Positions 7,211 through 14,829 of a stretch of 37,834 nt of DNA are shown one piece after another. How positions within the stretch are numbered: the first letter of the stretch is position 1; each line of letters starts with the position of its first letter. The notes below the pieces were generated by a model, which worked only from the letters and a program-made list of their open reading frames with translations, was not told where the DNA came from and ran no database searches. The stretch comes from Eubacterium sp. UBA4343 (GTDB taxonomy: Bacteria > Bacillota > Clostridia > Lachnospirales > Lachnospiraceae). The position numbers were made by a program, and so were the translations under genes. The stretch is taken from contig DGTF01000068.1 of NCBI GenBank assembly GCA_002394235.1, positions 1 to 37,834 of the forward strand, written 5' to 3'.

Positions 7211-8614
7211 TCACATACGGAACATTGCCGCCGCCTGTCCGGCGGACGAAGAAACAGTTCCCTGCAGCTGCTTCAGATAATCCTCGATCTGCTTCATAAA
7301 CGCAGGGTCTCTCATCAGCCTGAAAACCTCAACAAAGGCAATCAGATAGACAATAAACAGTACGATGCACATAATCAGCGCCGCTATTGCCATCCCCCTT
7401 CCCCTGTATGCCCCCGGATTTTTCCGGATCTGGTTCAGTGCGACAATTGCAAAGAAAATACCAAGCACCGATGGAATACAGTACAGGCTGTTCAGAAAGA
7501 TCGAAATGACCGCAAGTACCATTGCCGCAACCGCGAAGCTGTTGTTTTTGATCGGATATCCGGGGCCGTAACCCGATCCGTAAGGAGCATTGCCCTGATT
7601 TCCGGACCAGCCTCCGTTTGAATTGCTGCTGTTCCAGCCGGTATTCTGTCCATTATTCCAACCGGTATTCTGTCCATTATTCCAGCCGCTGTTTGAACTC
7701 CCGTTATTCCAACCGCTGTCTGTGCTCCCGCTTTTCCAGCCGTTTCCGGAATTTCCACTGTTTGAACCGCCTCCGTTCCAAGCACCCGCATTTCCGCTGT
7801 TCTCAGAACTGCCGCGATTATTCTGCGAATTTCCGGCGAGCGGACCGTCGTGCCAGGCGCCATTTTCCCAGTACCTGCCGTTACCGGATCCCATCCTTTC
7901 CCGATTACTGCTCTCACCGGAATTCAGATCCGAGAGGGGATGCCATTTTCCCTGGAACCAGTAGCCTCCGGGCTGATCAGAATGTTCTTCACCGTTTCTG
8001 TTCCGGAACACATCCGTGTGATTCCCGGAACTTTCCGCATTCCCAAATCCGCCGTCTCCGCCGCCGTTTCTGGCCTCTGCCTTCTTCCGGTCAGCCTCTT
8101 CCGGATCCCAAGGAATGTCGATCTTGTCCTCGGAATCAGCCTTATCCCATACGACACCATGATCTTCCGGAGCCGCCGGGGCATTCCGCTCTCCCTGTAC
8201 GCCGGCTTCTGTTTTCGCCGTCTCTGAGTCAGTCGCAGCCGATGTCACATTCTGGTCTTCCCGCACGCCGACTTCTGCTTTCGCCGTCTCTGAGTCAATC
8301 GCAGCCGATGTCACATTCTGATCTTTGTGGACAACGTCTTCCACTCCCGGGAAATCTGCGGTTCCGGAAGCTCCTGCTGCTTTCTCCTGATCCTCCGTTG
8401 TCTCCAGAGCCGCCGGAGCCTTTGTGTCCCCGGATTTATTCACTTCCGCGTCCGTTCCGGCGCTGCGCTCTTCGGAAGGCGTCTCCGATGATCCCCGTGG
8501 TATTTCAGGTGAACTCCCGGAAATCGTATCCGGTTTGCCGACCGGCCAGCCGCAGTTATTGCACGCCTTTGCGTCATCCGGCAGTTCTGCGCCACAATGT
8601 ATGCATTTTTTCAA
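7211..8614 (-). CDS. Zinc-ribbon, low-complexity, DUF4190-like membrane protein
   Basis: This 467-residue protein of unknown function has an N-terminal zinc ribbon (Cys4, Cys7, Cys18, Cys21; CIHCG...CNNCG). A long disordered region follows, rich in Ser, Glu and Ala, with a tandem repeat containing DSETAK three times. Then come two Trp/Gly motifs (GGYWFQGKWHPL, GRYWENGAWHDG) and an Asn/Gly/Ser-rich stretch with repeated GWNNGQNT. The last roughly 110 residues contain two hydrophobic segments around a conserved ALNQIRKNPGAYRGRGMAIAAL loop, the DUF4190 pattern. It starts with TTG behind AGAGG. Its position inside the rimM-trmD pair is not the usual gene order, so it is an insertion into an essential operon. 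A membrane-anchored sensor or scaffold is possible but unproven. Confidence 0.85.
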   Translation of the reverse strand: MKKCIHCGAELPDDAKACNNCGWPVGKPDTISGSSPEIPRGSSETPSEERSAGTDAEVNKSGDTKAPAALETTEDQEKAAGASGTADFPGVEDVVHKDQNVTSAAIDSETAKAEVGVREDQNVTSAATDSETAKTEAGVQGERNAPAAPEDHGVVWDKADSEDKIDIPWDPEEADRKKAEARNGGGDGGFGNAESSGNHTDVFRNRNGEEHSDQPGGYWFQGKWHPLSDLNSGESSNRERMGSGNGRYWENGAWHDGPLAGNSQNNRGSSENSGNAGAWNGGGSNSGNSGNGWKSGSTDSGWNNGSSNSGWNNGQNTGWNNGQNTGWNSSNSNGGWSGNQGNAPYGSGYGPGYPIKNNSFAVAAMVLAVISIFLNSLYCIPSVLGIFFAIVALNQIRKNPGAYRGRGMAIAALIMCIVLFIVYLIAFVEVFRLMRDPAFMKQIEDYLKQLQGTVSSSAGQAAAMFRM

Positions 8615-8636
8615 TTCGTGTATACCTCTCTTTTCA

Positions 8637-8673
8637 ATCGAGATAACACGCTCTGCGCGGGTTTCATCTCGAT
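8637..8673. repeat. Dispersed palindrome family R2, diverged copy 2
   Basis: ATCGAGATAA...TTCATCTCGAT forms an imperfect hairpin with a GC-rich loop, matching the R2 family with several substitutions. It occupies almost the whole gap between rimM and the zinc-ribbon gene, so it is transcribed within the operon and could affect message processing. Confidence 0.6.
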
Positions 8674-8681
8674 TACCACTC

Positions 8682-9194
8682 TTAACCGTCGATCAGACCG
8701 GGAAGCAGATGGACCGTCATCTCGCCCTTTTCGACGTCAACCTTCATAATACACGCTTTAATTGCGGGAATCAACACTTCGCCGTGCTCCTGTGTCTCAA
8801 CCGCATAGACATCATTGGCTCCGGTCTCTATAACGTCCCTGAGCGTTCCAAAGAGCTGCCCGTCCTCCGTCCGGACTGTCATTCCGATCACATCCGCAAC
8901 GTAGTACTCATTTTCCTTCAGCGGCACTCCCTTTTCCCGGGGAATCATCACATCCCACGAGCGGTATTTCACCGCGTCATCCATGGATCCGATCCCTTCC
9001 AGTTTCAGAATGACAAGATTCTTGAAAAATCTGACGCCAAGGATCTGATGAGTCTCCGACTGCCTTCCATTTGTCAGAATCACCTCATCCAGATCAAGGA
9101 ACCTCTCCGGGTCATCCGTCGTCGGAAATACCTTCATCTCCCCGCGGACACCGTGCGTCGTCGTCACCGCACCGATTTTCAGAAATTTTTCCAT
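8682..9194 (-). CDS. rimM: 16S rRNA processing/maturation protein RimM
   Basis: RimM binds ribosomal protein S19 and helps mature the 3' domain of the 30S subunit. The 170-residue protein has the N-terminal signature KIGAVTTTHGVRGEMKV, the linker region with IPREKGVPLKENEYYVADVIGM, and the PRC-barrel domain with GTLRDVIETGANDVYAV and VLIPAIKACI. The ATG at 9194 is preferred to one 9 codons upstream, because the upstream start would place the AGGAG and GGGG purine runs inside the coding sequence. The 222-base gap to khpA has AT-rich direct repeats (TATATAAAAAGA) but no gene. Confidence 0.95.
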   Translation of the reverse strand: MEKFLKIGAVTTTHGVRGEMKVFPTTDDPERFLDLDEVILTNGRQSETHQILGVRFFKNLVILKLEGIGSMDDAVKYRSWDVMIPREKGVPLKENEYYVADVIGMTVRTEDGQLFGTLRDVIETGANDVYAVETQEHGEVLIPAIKACIMKVDVEKGEMTVHLLPGLIDG

Positions 9195-9416
9195 ATTGTT
9201 CGCCCCATATCTCCTGTACATCTGTTCCGATCAGCGCCGCACGCAGACCGTCTGTCAGCATTTCCACCTTGTAAAACATTTGGTGAACCATCTTATTATA
9301 TAAAAAGATTTATATAAAAAGAGCCGCCGTGCAAGCAGCATCAGCCCTAGAGAGATGCTCCTTAAACGACTGCTCTTATGAATCATTTATCCGTCACCGC
9401 AAGCTGCTCATGCGAT

Positions 9417-9647
9417 TTACTCGATGATCTCGACTGTCACCTTTTTGTCGATCCGGGTAGAGGCGGTCTTCACAACGGATCGGATTGCCTTCGCAATTCT
9501 TCCCTGCCGTCCGATGACCTTGCCCATGTCCGCCGCTGCAACCTTGAGTTCGATTCGAAGGTCGCTGCCGTCTTCGATCTCCGTGACAACCACTTCATCG
9601 GGATTATCTACAAGAGCTTTGGCGATTACTTCAACCAGCTCTTTCAC
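9417..9647 (-). CDS. khpA: KH-domain RNA-binding protein KhpA (YlqC)
   Basis: This 76-residue single KH-domain protein has the RNA-binding GxxG loop within GKVIGRQGRIAKAIR. In Firmicutes KhpA partners with KhpB/Jag and influences cell elongation and small-RNA-dependent regulation. The GTG start has GGAGG about 8 bases upstream. It lies 27 bases after rpsP in the expected order. Confidence 0.95.
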   Translation of the reverse strand: MKELVEVIAKALVDNPDEVVVTEIEDGSDLRIELKVAAADMGKVIGRQGRIAKAIRSVVKTASTRIDKKVTVEIIE

Positions 9648-9674
9648 AAAAATCCACCTCCGGCCTGAATATGA

Positions 9675-9920
9675 TTACTTCTGGATACCGGCGAGCTTGA
9701 AGATTTTCTCAACAACTGCTGTCGGCTGAGCACCGTTCTTCAGCCACTTCTGAGCAGCTTCCTCATCCACCTTGTAAACACTCGGATCCTTGGTCGGATC
9801 GTAGGTGCCGATTTCCTCAATGAATCTGCCATCTCTCGGAGACTTCGCATCTGCTACCACGATTCTATAGAAAGGTGCCTTCTTCTGTCCCATTCTCTTC
9901 AGACGAATTTTAACTGCCAT
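9675..9920 (-). CDS. rpsP: 30S ribosomal protein S16
   Basis: The 81-residue S16 has the invariant N-terminus [22 protein letters not shown], continuing into [16 protein letters not shown]. Length and position (between ffh and khpA) are typical of Firmicutes. The 124-base gap to ffh has no clear terminator, so read-through from ffh is likely. Confidence 0.98.
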   Translation of the reverse strand: MAVKIRLKRMGQKKAPFYRIVVADAKSPRDGRFIEEIGTYDPTKDPSVYKVDEEAAQKWLKNGAQPTAVVEKIFKLAGIQK

Positions 9921-10044
9921 TGTTCTTTTCCTCCATAATAAAAATAATTGTATATGATGTGATTTGTAATCGTTAAGGTATCTCTCCCCTGATTACTTCT
10001 ATGAGAACAATCTTCCCTCTTTCGTTCCGGATATCTCCATCCGG

Positions 10045-11406
10045 TTAAAAAGGAAAATTGAAACCTCCCTTACCGAACATGCCTTTCCTTCCGCGCTGCT
10101 TCATCATGCCGGGCATCTGCTTCATCATCTTCCGGGTCTGATCAAACTGTTTGATAAAGCGGTTAACCTCGGAGATGTCCACTCCTGCGCCTGCAGCAAT
10201 TCTCCGTTTTCGGGAAATGTTCATCAGATCAGGATTTGCGCGTTCCTTCGGCGTCATCGAGCGGACAATGGCCTCTTTTCTCGCGAGATCCTTCTCATCG
10301 ATCATCCCCTCCACTTCCTTCATCTTGCTTCCGGTCATTCCCGGCATCATGGAAAGGACACTTGAAATGCCGCCCATATTCTTCATCTGCTCCATGCTGG
10401 TCATGTAGTCATCGTAGGTGAACTGCGCCTTCCGGACACGCTGTTCCATCTCCCTGGCTTTCTCTTCATCGACATTTGCCTGTGCCTTTTCGATCAGGCT
10501 GAGTACATCACCCATGCCGAGGATTCTGGACGCCATACGGTCGGGATAAAACTGCTGAAGGTCCTCCATCTTCTCTCCCATACCTACGTACAGGATCGGC
10601 TTGCCGCAGATGGAACGGATTGAGAGTGCCGCACCGCCTCTTGTATCTCCATCGAGCTTCGTCAGTACCACACCATCGATGCCGACCTTATCCTCAAAGG
10701 TCTTCGCCACATTGACAGCTTCCTGTCCTGTCATAGCGTCTACCACAAGGATCGAACAGTCAACGGTCACTGCCTCCCGGATGGCTACAAGCTCTTCCAT
10801 CATCGATTCATCGATCTGCAGACGGCCCGCCGTATCAAGGATGACCACATTGTAGCCGTTGCTTCTGGCATGCTCGTACGCGGCCTTCGATATGTTCACC
10901 GGCTTTGCCTTGCTTCCCATTGAAAAGACATCGACTCCGACCTTGCTTCCGTTAGTCTGCAGCTGCTCAATCGCGCCCGGGCGATATACATCGCAGGCAA
11001 CTAGAAGCGGTTTCCTGCCCTTTTGTTTCAGCTTGCCTGCAAGCTTTGCGGCGGTCGTTGTCTTACCGGATCCCTGAAGACCGATCATCATGAGAACCGT
11101 AATCTGAGAAGCCGGCTTCAGCGGAAGCTCGGTCGTCTCCGAGCCCATCAGATTGATCAGCTCGTCATTTACGATCTTGACCACCATCTGACCCGGATTC
11201 AGTCCGTTCATGACATCCTGTCCGATTGCCTTCTCTTCCACGGTTTTCGTGAATTTGCGAACAACCTTGAAATTGACATCTGCCTCAAGAAGCGCCATCT
11301 TGACTTCCTTCAGCGCAGCGTGAACATCATCCTCCGTCAGCTTACCCTTGCTCCGAAGGTTTCGAAACACATTCTGAAGTTTATCGGTTAAGCTTTCAAA
11401 TGCCAT
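10045..11406 (-). CDS. ffh: Signal recognition particle protein Ffh
   Basis: Ffh is the GTPase and signal-sequence-binding subunit of the signal recognition particle; with 4.5S RNA it directs nascent membrane and secreted proteins to FtsY. The 453 residues hold an N domain, then the G domain with GLQGSGKTTTAAKLA, DTAGRLQ and TKLDGDTRGGA. The methionine-rich M domain ends with QMPGMMKQ and a Gly/Phe tail. GGAG lies 12 bases before the ATG. It follows ylxM by 37 bases and is probably co-transcribed. Confidence 0.98.
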   Translation of the reverse strand: MAFESLTDKLQNVFRNLRSKGKLTEDDVHAALKEVKMALLEADVNFKVVRKFTKTVEEKAIGQDVMNGLNPGQMVVKIVNDELINLMGSETTELPLKPASQITVLMMIGLQGSGKTTTAAKLAGKLKQKGRKPLLVACDVYRPGAIEQLQTNGSKVGVDVFSMGSKAKPVNISKAAYEHARSNGYNVVILDTAGRLQIDESMMEELVAIREAVTVDCSILVVDAMTGQEAVNVAKTFEDKVGIDGVVLTKLDGDTRGGAALSIRSICGKPILYVGMGEKMEDLQQFYPDRMASRILGMGDVLSLIEKAQANVDEEKAREMEQRVRKAQFTYDDYMTSMEQMKNMGGISSVLSMMPGMTGSKMKEVEGMIDEKDLARKEAIVRSMTPKERANPDLMNISRKRRIAAGAGVDISEVNRFIKQFDQTRKMMKQMPGMMKQRGRKGMFGKGGFNFPF

Positions 11407-11445
11407 ACCATCTGCTCCTCATATCATGCGGTGTCCCGCCCGGGT

Positions 11446-11808
11446 TTACAGTTCCTTCAGGATTGACGAGGAAATCCCGTGAATCCTCTCCATGCGGCGA
11501 TTCATCTCCGAGGTATCCGCCCGATTGTCCGTCTCCCCGGTATCCGTCAGCTTCTGAATCTCCCTGACGTTGTTTCGGATTTTTAGAAACTTCTCCACAA
11601 GGTGAAGTCTCTGCTCATAATCCTCCAGAATTCTGTCACACCGCTTCATCAGATCGTGCACGCCCTGGCGGCTGATTCCTTCATCTCTGGCCACCTCCGC
11701 AGCAGTATAATCCTCAAAGTTAATCTCGGAGTAGATCCGTCTCTGATGCTCTGTCAGGAGTTCGCCGTAAAAATCAAACAGGTAAGATTTCTCCACAAAC
11801 TCTTCCAT
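11446..11808 (-). CDS. ylxM: YlxM family helix-turn-helix protein
   Basis: YlxM is a small accessory protein encoded directly upstream of ffh in Gram-positives and reported to modulate SRP. The 120-residue protein has a sigma-70 region-4-like helix-turn-helix (LTEHQRRIYSEINFEDYTAAEVARDEG region, then ISRQGVHDLMKRCDRIL). It is the first gene of the SRP/ribosomal operon, with a leader of about 150 bases after the promoter at 11969-11997. Confidence 0.93.
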   Translation of the reverse strand: MEEFVEKSYLFDFYGELLTEHQRRIYSEINFEDYTAAEVARDEGISRQGVHDLMKRCDRILEDYEQRLHLVEKFLKIRNNVREIQKLTDTGETDNRADTSEMNRRMERIHGISSSILKEL

Positions 11809-11940
11809 AGCAATTCCCGATCTCCCATCCTGCAGCGACAGCAGAATGTAATGCGCCTCACTGATGATATCCCGCTATTACGCTACCTGCCGCGCATGAC
11901 TGTTTCTCAGTCACATGTGTGTCCCTGTTTGCGCACAAAA

Positions 11941-11965
11941 CGGGTACGCTTTTCTAACGTACCCG
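11941..11965. promoter_or_regulatory. Palindrome at the SRP-operon transcription start
   Basis: CGGGTACG and CGTACCCG are perfect 8-base inverted repeats separated by 9 bases. They start 4 bases downstream of the -10 box, so the palindrome spans the expected transcription start. It could be an operator or a hairpin at the very 5' end of the message. No known regulator is assigned. Confidence 0.4.
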
Positions 11966-11968
11966 CTT

Positions 11969-11997
11969 ATCCTACACGATATCGCAATCCGTGTCAA
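11969..11997 (-). promoter_or_regulatory. Promoter of ylxM-ffh-rpsP-khpA-rimM operon
   Basis: On the minus strand TTGACA (11992-11997), a 17-base spacer and TAGGAT (11969-11974) form a near-consensus housekeeping-sigma promoter. It is only about 36 bases from the inferred left edge of the defence island, so the insertion left it intact. Confidence 0.8.
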
Positions 11998-12033
11998 GTG
12001 TTTTTACTTGACTGATCTAATTCACTGATCTGA

Positions 12034-12047
12034 TTATTCCAGCTCAA
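12034..12047. repeat. Left 14-base direct repeat, candidate attachment site
   Basis: TTATTCCAGCTCAA is repeated exactly and in the same orientation at 24124-24137. These are the outermost shared sequences around the fic-hsd-sir2-herA island. Two small palindromes follow just inside: GCAGGT...ACCTGC at 12060-12077 and CGTATCAT...ATGATACG near 12097-12113. These could be recombinase arm or excisionase sites. No integrase gene is in the window. Confidence 0.5.
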
Positions 12048-12147
12048 CTTCGAATCCGCTGCAGGTCATGAACCTGCTACTATTTCGTCCTATTTACGTA
12101 TCATTATGATACGCTTTTACGTTTCATACACCTCATTTAAAAGCTGG

Positions 12148-12166
12148 TGTACCCAATTTGTACCCA
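12148..12166. repeat. Left copy of GTACCC-type repeat
   Basis: TGTACCCAATTTGTACCCA matches 24045-24063 at 16 of 19 positions, in the same orientation. Read on the minus strand it encodes GTNWV in a short open frame (Met at 12166, ending MGTNWVHQLLNEVYET), which could be the tail of a lost integrase-like gene. The gap 11809-12281 has no complete gene. Confidence 0.45.
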
Positions 12167-12281
12167 TTAGCTTCATTGCCAGCAATTTACCTTTTGAGTC
12201 ATCATATCACTAGCGATATGCTAACTCCAGACGATTCTTCAACTTCAAATCTGCTTGATTGCGCTTGGTTGCGTATCCTGT

Positions 12282-12692
12282 TTACTGAAGCACGACATTT
12301 TCTCGAACAGCTACTGCTTTTATCCCCGGATCCCAGTCTTCAGAAAAATCACGCACTTCGCCGAATTTATCTATCAGATTATATCCATGTTCAATGTTGA
12401 TTTCTTCAGAATACGGCCAATTTTGTTTTTCAAACGAAATCTCCCGACCATCCACCGTGAAGATCACTCCTCGCGTCAGCCATACATCATATGTTTGCGC
12501 TCCGTTTTCAAAGACTTGCTGGTTTTCATTAACCAGAACTACTTTCTCAATACATCCATTTATTGGAGTATCAATTTGAGCCACTCCTTCCAACGCCGAA
12601 TGAATATCGGCAACTTTCGCTTTTATAAAACGGCAAATCGCTACATCGTCCATATTCCCATAATAATCTACGGGTTCCTGCACATTGGACAT
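12282..12692 (-). CDS. Hypothetical island protein, 136 residues
   Basis: I do not recognise this family. The protein is acidic and predicted soluble, with no membrane segment or signal peptide. Its middle alternates short beta-like stretches (CIEKVVLVNENQQVF, YDVWLTRGVIFTVDG), suggesting a small beta-rich fold. GAGG lies 8 bases before the ATG. The same frame stays open for a further 35 codons upstream without an alternative start, so it may be the surviving 3' part of a longer gene. It is the most promoter-distal frame of the island, after a stretch of gene debris, and is AT-richer than the chromosomal genes on its left. Confidence 0.6.
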   Translation of the reverse strand: MSNVQEPVDYYGNMDDVAICRFIKAKVADIHSALEGVAQIDTPINGCIEKVVLVNENQQVFENGAQTYDVWLTRGVIFTVDGREISFEKQNWPYSEEINIEHGYNLIDKFGEVRDFSEDWDPGIKAVAVRENVVLQ

Positions 12693-12797
12693 TTTATAAA
12701 CCTCATCACCAATATATAATCCGACAATCTGAGTTACCGACGATGTGTATACAATCGGATCACATCTGTATTTATGAAAAGTTTGTCCGATAAATTT

Positions 12798-12896
12798 TTA
12801 AAATGTGATTTCATCGAAGCGCATATCGAGTTTCTTCATAGCTGCCTCACATACAACAACAGACTCAGCAATTGAACAACTGATACCGCAACTGAT
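12798..12896 (-). pseudogene. C-terminal fragment of an unidentified protein
   Basis: A 32-codon open stretch between two in-frame stops reads like a genuine protein end (CEAAMKKLDMRFDEITF before the stop), but has no start or ribosome site. The remnant suggests a deleted gene between herA and the 136-residue protein. Confidence 0.3.
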
Positions 12897-12963
12897 TTAT
12901 CCAAGTCAGTTGTTCTATTCGGCATTGCTTAGTGACCATTTTGACCATTGTGTTCTTGGCACA

Positions 12964-13116
12964 TCATTTATCCCGCTTGGCTCGCCAATATTCTTTTCTG
13001 CTAGAACCAGCCCCTTGGATCATTCCCATGTCTTTCAACTTCTTTATACCCATTCCAGATACACATCTTTCCATTTGGCCTTTCATTCTATATTCTGCAT
13101 TTCTGTTATTTCGGCC
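12964..13116 (-). pseudogene. Winged-helix C-terminal fragment fused in frame behind the herA stop
   Basis: Immediately after the herA TGA, the same frame stays open for 50 codons and contains GIKKLKDMGMIQGAGSSRKEYW. That pattern (a recognition helix, then a hairpin ending in a Tyr-Trp) is typical of C-terminal winged-helix domains of AlbA_2/RecG-like or Fic proteins. There is no start codon with a ribosome site. It is probably the remains of a different gene truncated by the sir2-herA insertion, although stop read-through giving a longer HerA cannot be ruled out. Confidence 0.4.
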
Positions 13117-14829
13117 TCATTTTGTATTTTTGTCCTGTAAAATACCATTTGGTCCAAATAGAATGACGTTCTCGCTATTTGGCCTATACTTCTTGTCCAA
13201 TTGATGTACCTTCACGAAACAAGGCATATTAACTCCGGTTCCAGAAATCACACATTCGCCAGGTCCTAATACAGTTAATGCATTCATCGCATTTTCATCA
13301 AGAAATGCAACTGCCTTCCTGATCCTTTGTAAATCATAAGGATTAACAAGCTTATGAATGAAGTAATTATGCATTTGAGAAATAATAGTTTGCGAAATAT
13401 CCGACGGACGCTGACTGGACACCCAAAGATAAAGACCAAATTTTCTACCTTCCTTAATGGCTCGTTCGAATGCCTCTAAAGTAATTTTTGAATGCCTTGT
13501 ATCGTTGTTATCTTCGTATAGTAAATTATGTGCTTCATCCACTACAATGTTAACAATTTCGTTTATCTGTTCACTTTTCTTAATATCAATTTGATGGTTA
13601 AACAAGTGATTTGTCAGCATAGAGGGGATTAATTCCATCATGTCTTGATTAACATCAGCCAATTGAACCACAGCTGTATTTTTATTTTTGAAAATATTAT
13701 CTGTACTATCTACAAACACCTTTTCAAAATCCGAAATTAGTTTCTCTGCTCTTCTGAGCAAAGGAGATATAAAATCATACTGTGTTCCATATCCGATGTG
13801 TATAGCTGTCGCAAAGTATAATCTAAACATGAATTTCTGCAAATTATCTTGCGGTATTTTAACTTTTATATGATCATACACTGTTTGAAATTCATCTTCG
13901 TTATCAGAATATATGCGGCTCCCATAAGCATCTGTGTAGAATACTTCGCTATAATTATGCCAGTATATATCATTGATTCCTGAAATATAATCCAATAAAT
14001 AATATTGCATTGATTTTATAAGAGCATGCTGCCCAGATTTGATCATTCGAATTATTAGGTTTCGATATTCTTCTGGTGATTTTTCATCCTTAAATGCGGT
14101 TTTTACAACCGGTCTTTGTGTTGCCTCTGTCGCATTTAGCAGCAAGCACCATTCATCTTCTTTTAAATTGGAATAATCTATTGGGATTTTCTTTTCTGAA
14201 TCTTTTTTCGTTGTCAATCGATATACTGTCTTATCATGCTCAGGACAAATTGCATCACCACCGTATTCATTATTAATATCAATTATTAATAGGTGCGCAT
14301 TGTGTTGTCCAATAATAATTTTAGAATATTCAAAAAGTAGTCTTGCTAACGTATTGCTTTTCCCGCTTCCTGTATTTCCGAATATTCCAATGTGCGAAGG
14401 AATGATTTTGTTATAATTCAAAAAATATTCCTGATTACTGTTAAATAGATCATTTCCAATTGAGAATGTTCGCTCAGTTGAGCAATCATTAATTTTTTTA
14501 AATTCATTCGTATCTAATAGTTCTATATTAGCCGCTACCATTGGCAATAATCTCATGCCCTGTATAAAATTAATGCCGTCAAAATACCCTTTTACCGTTA
14601 AATCTAAATAATATCCTGTAAACTGGCCTTTTCGCAGTTCATCATAATATTCACCGGTAATCTGACAGATAATAGTATCTAGGCCAACTCTTGTCTTTAC
14701 ATATGAATTAATACGTGGAGCGATCTGTACATTTCCAGCATCAACGATATATGGAGGGAATAATTCATATAGCTCAGCACGCACTGAAATTCCACGCACT
14801 TCTACTATTCTTCCGACTTCTCTCCCCAT
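13117..14829 (-). CDS. herA: HerA-family ATPase of a SIR2-HerA anti-phage pair
   Basis: This 570-residue FtsK/HerA-superfamily ATPase has an N-terminal HAS-barrel-like region (GRIVEVRGISVRAELYE). The Walker A motif is GNTGSGKS (residues 151-158, Lys157). IIDINNEYGG lies near 182-191, Walker B is NIVVDEAHNLL with Asp431-Glu432, and the sensor/arginine region is SSQRPSDIS. HerA proteins form hexamers. In the SIR2-HerA (Nezha-type) defence pair, HerA assembles with SIR2 and controls its nuclease and NAD-cleaving activity. The start overlaps the end of sir2 by 25 bases and has GGAG before it, so the two are translationally coupled. Codon use is AT-rich (many AAT, ATA, TTA) compared with the hsd genes, indicating a separate origin. 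Confidence 0.92.
   Translation of the reverse strand: MGREVGRIVEVRGISVRAELYELFPPYIVDAGNVQIAPRINSYVKTRVGLDTIICQITGEYYDELRKGQFTGYYLDLTVKGYFDGINFIQGMRLLPMVAANIELLDTNEFKKINDCSTERTFSIGNDLFNSNQEYFLNYNKIIPSHIGIFGNTGSGKSNTLARLLFEYSKIIIGQHNAHLLIIDINNEYGGDAICPEHDKTVYRLTTKKDSEKKIPIDYSNLKEDEWCLLLNATEATQRPVVKTAFKDEKSPEEYRNLIIRMIKSGQHALIKSMQYYLLDYISGINDIYWHNYSEVFYTDAYGSRIYSDNEDEFQTVYDHIKVKIPQDNLQKFMFRLYFATAIHIGYGTQYDFISPLLRRAEKLISDFEKVFVDSTDNIFKNKNTAVVQLADVNQDMMELIPSMLTNHLFNHQIDIKKSEQINEIVNIVVDEAHNLLYEDNNDTRHSKITLEAFERAIKEGRKFGLYLWVSSQRPSDISQTIISQMHNYFIHKLVNPYDLQRIRKAVAFLDENAMNALTVLGPGECVISGTGVNMPCFVKVHQLDKKYRPNSENVILFGPNGILQDKNTK

Noticed and set aside
7618..8646. 342-codon plus-strand open frame rich in Arg, Ser, Pro and Cys
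   Set aside because: It is antisense to the zinc-ribbon gene. Its composition is the mirror of that gene's Asn/Gly/Glu-rich repeats.
12048..12060. TTCGAATCC resembling a tRNA T-arm, suggesting a tRNA attachment site
   Set aside because: No acceptor stem, anticodon arm or D-arm can be folded around it.
12805..13140. Plus-strand open frames near the herA 3' end
   Set aside because: The minus-strand reading of the same bases shows protein-like remnants, while these frames lack a ribosome site and family features.
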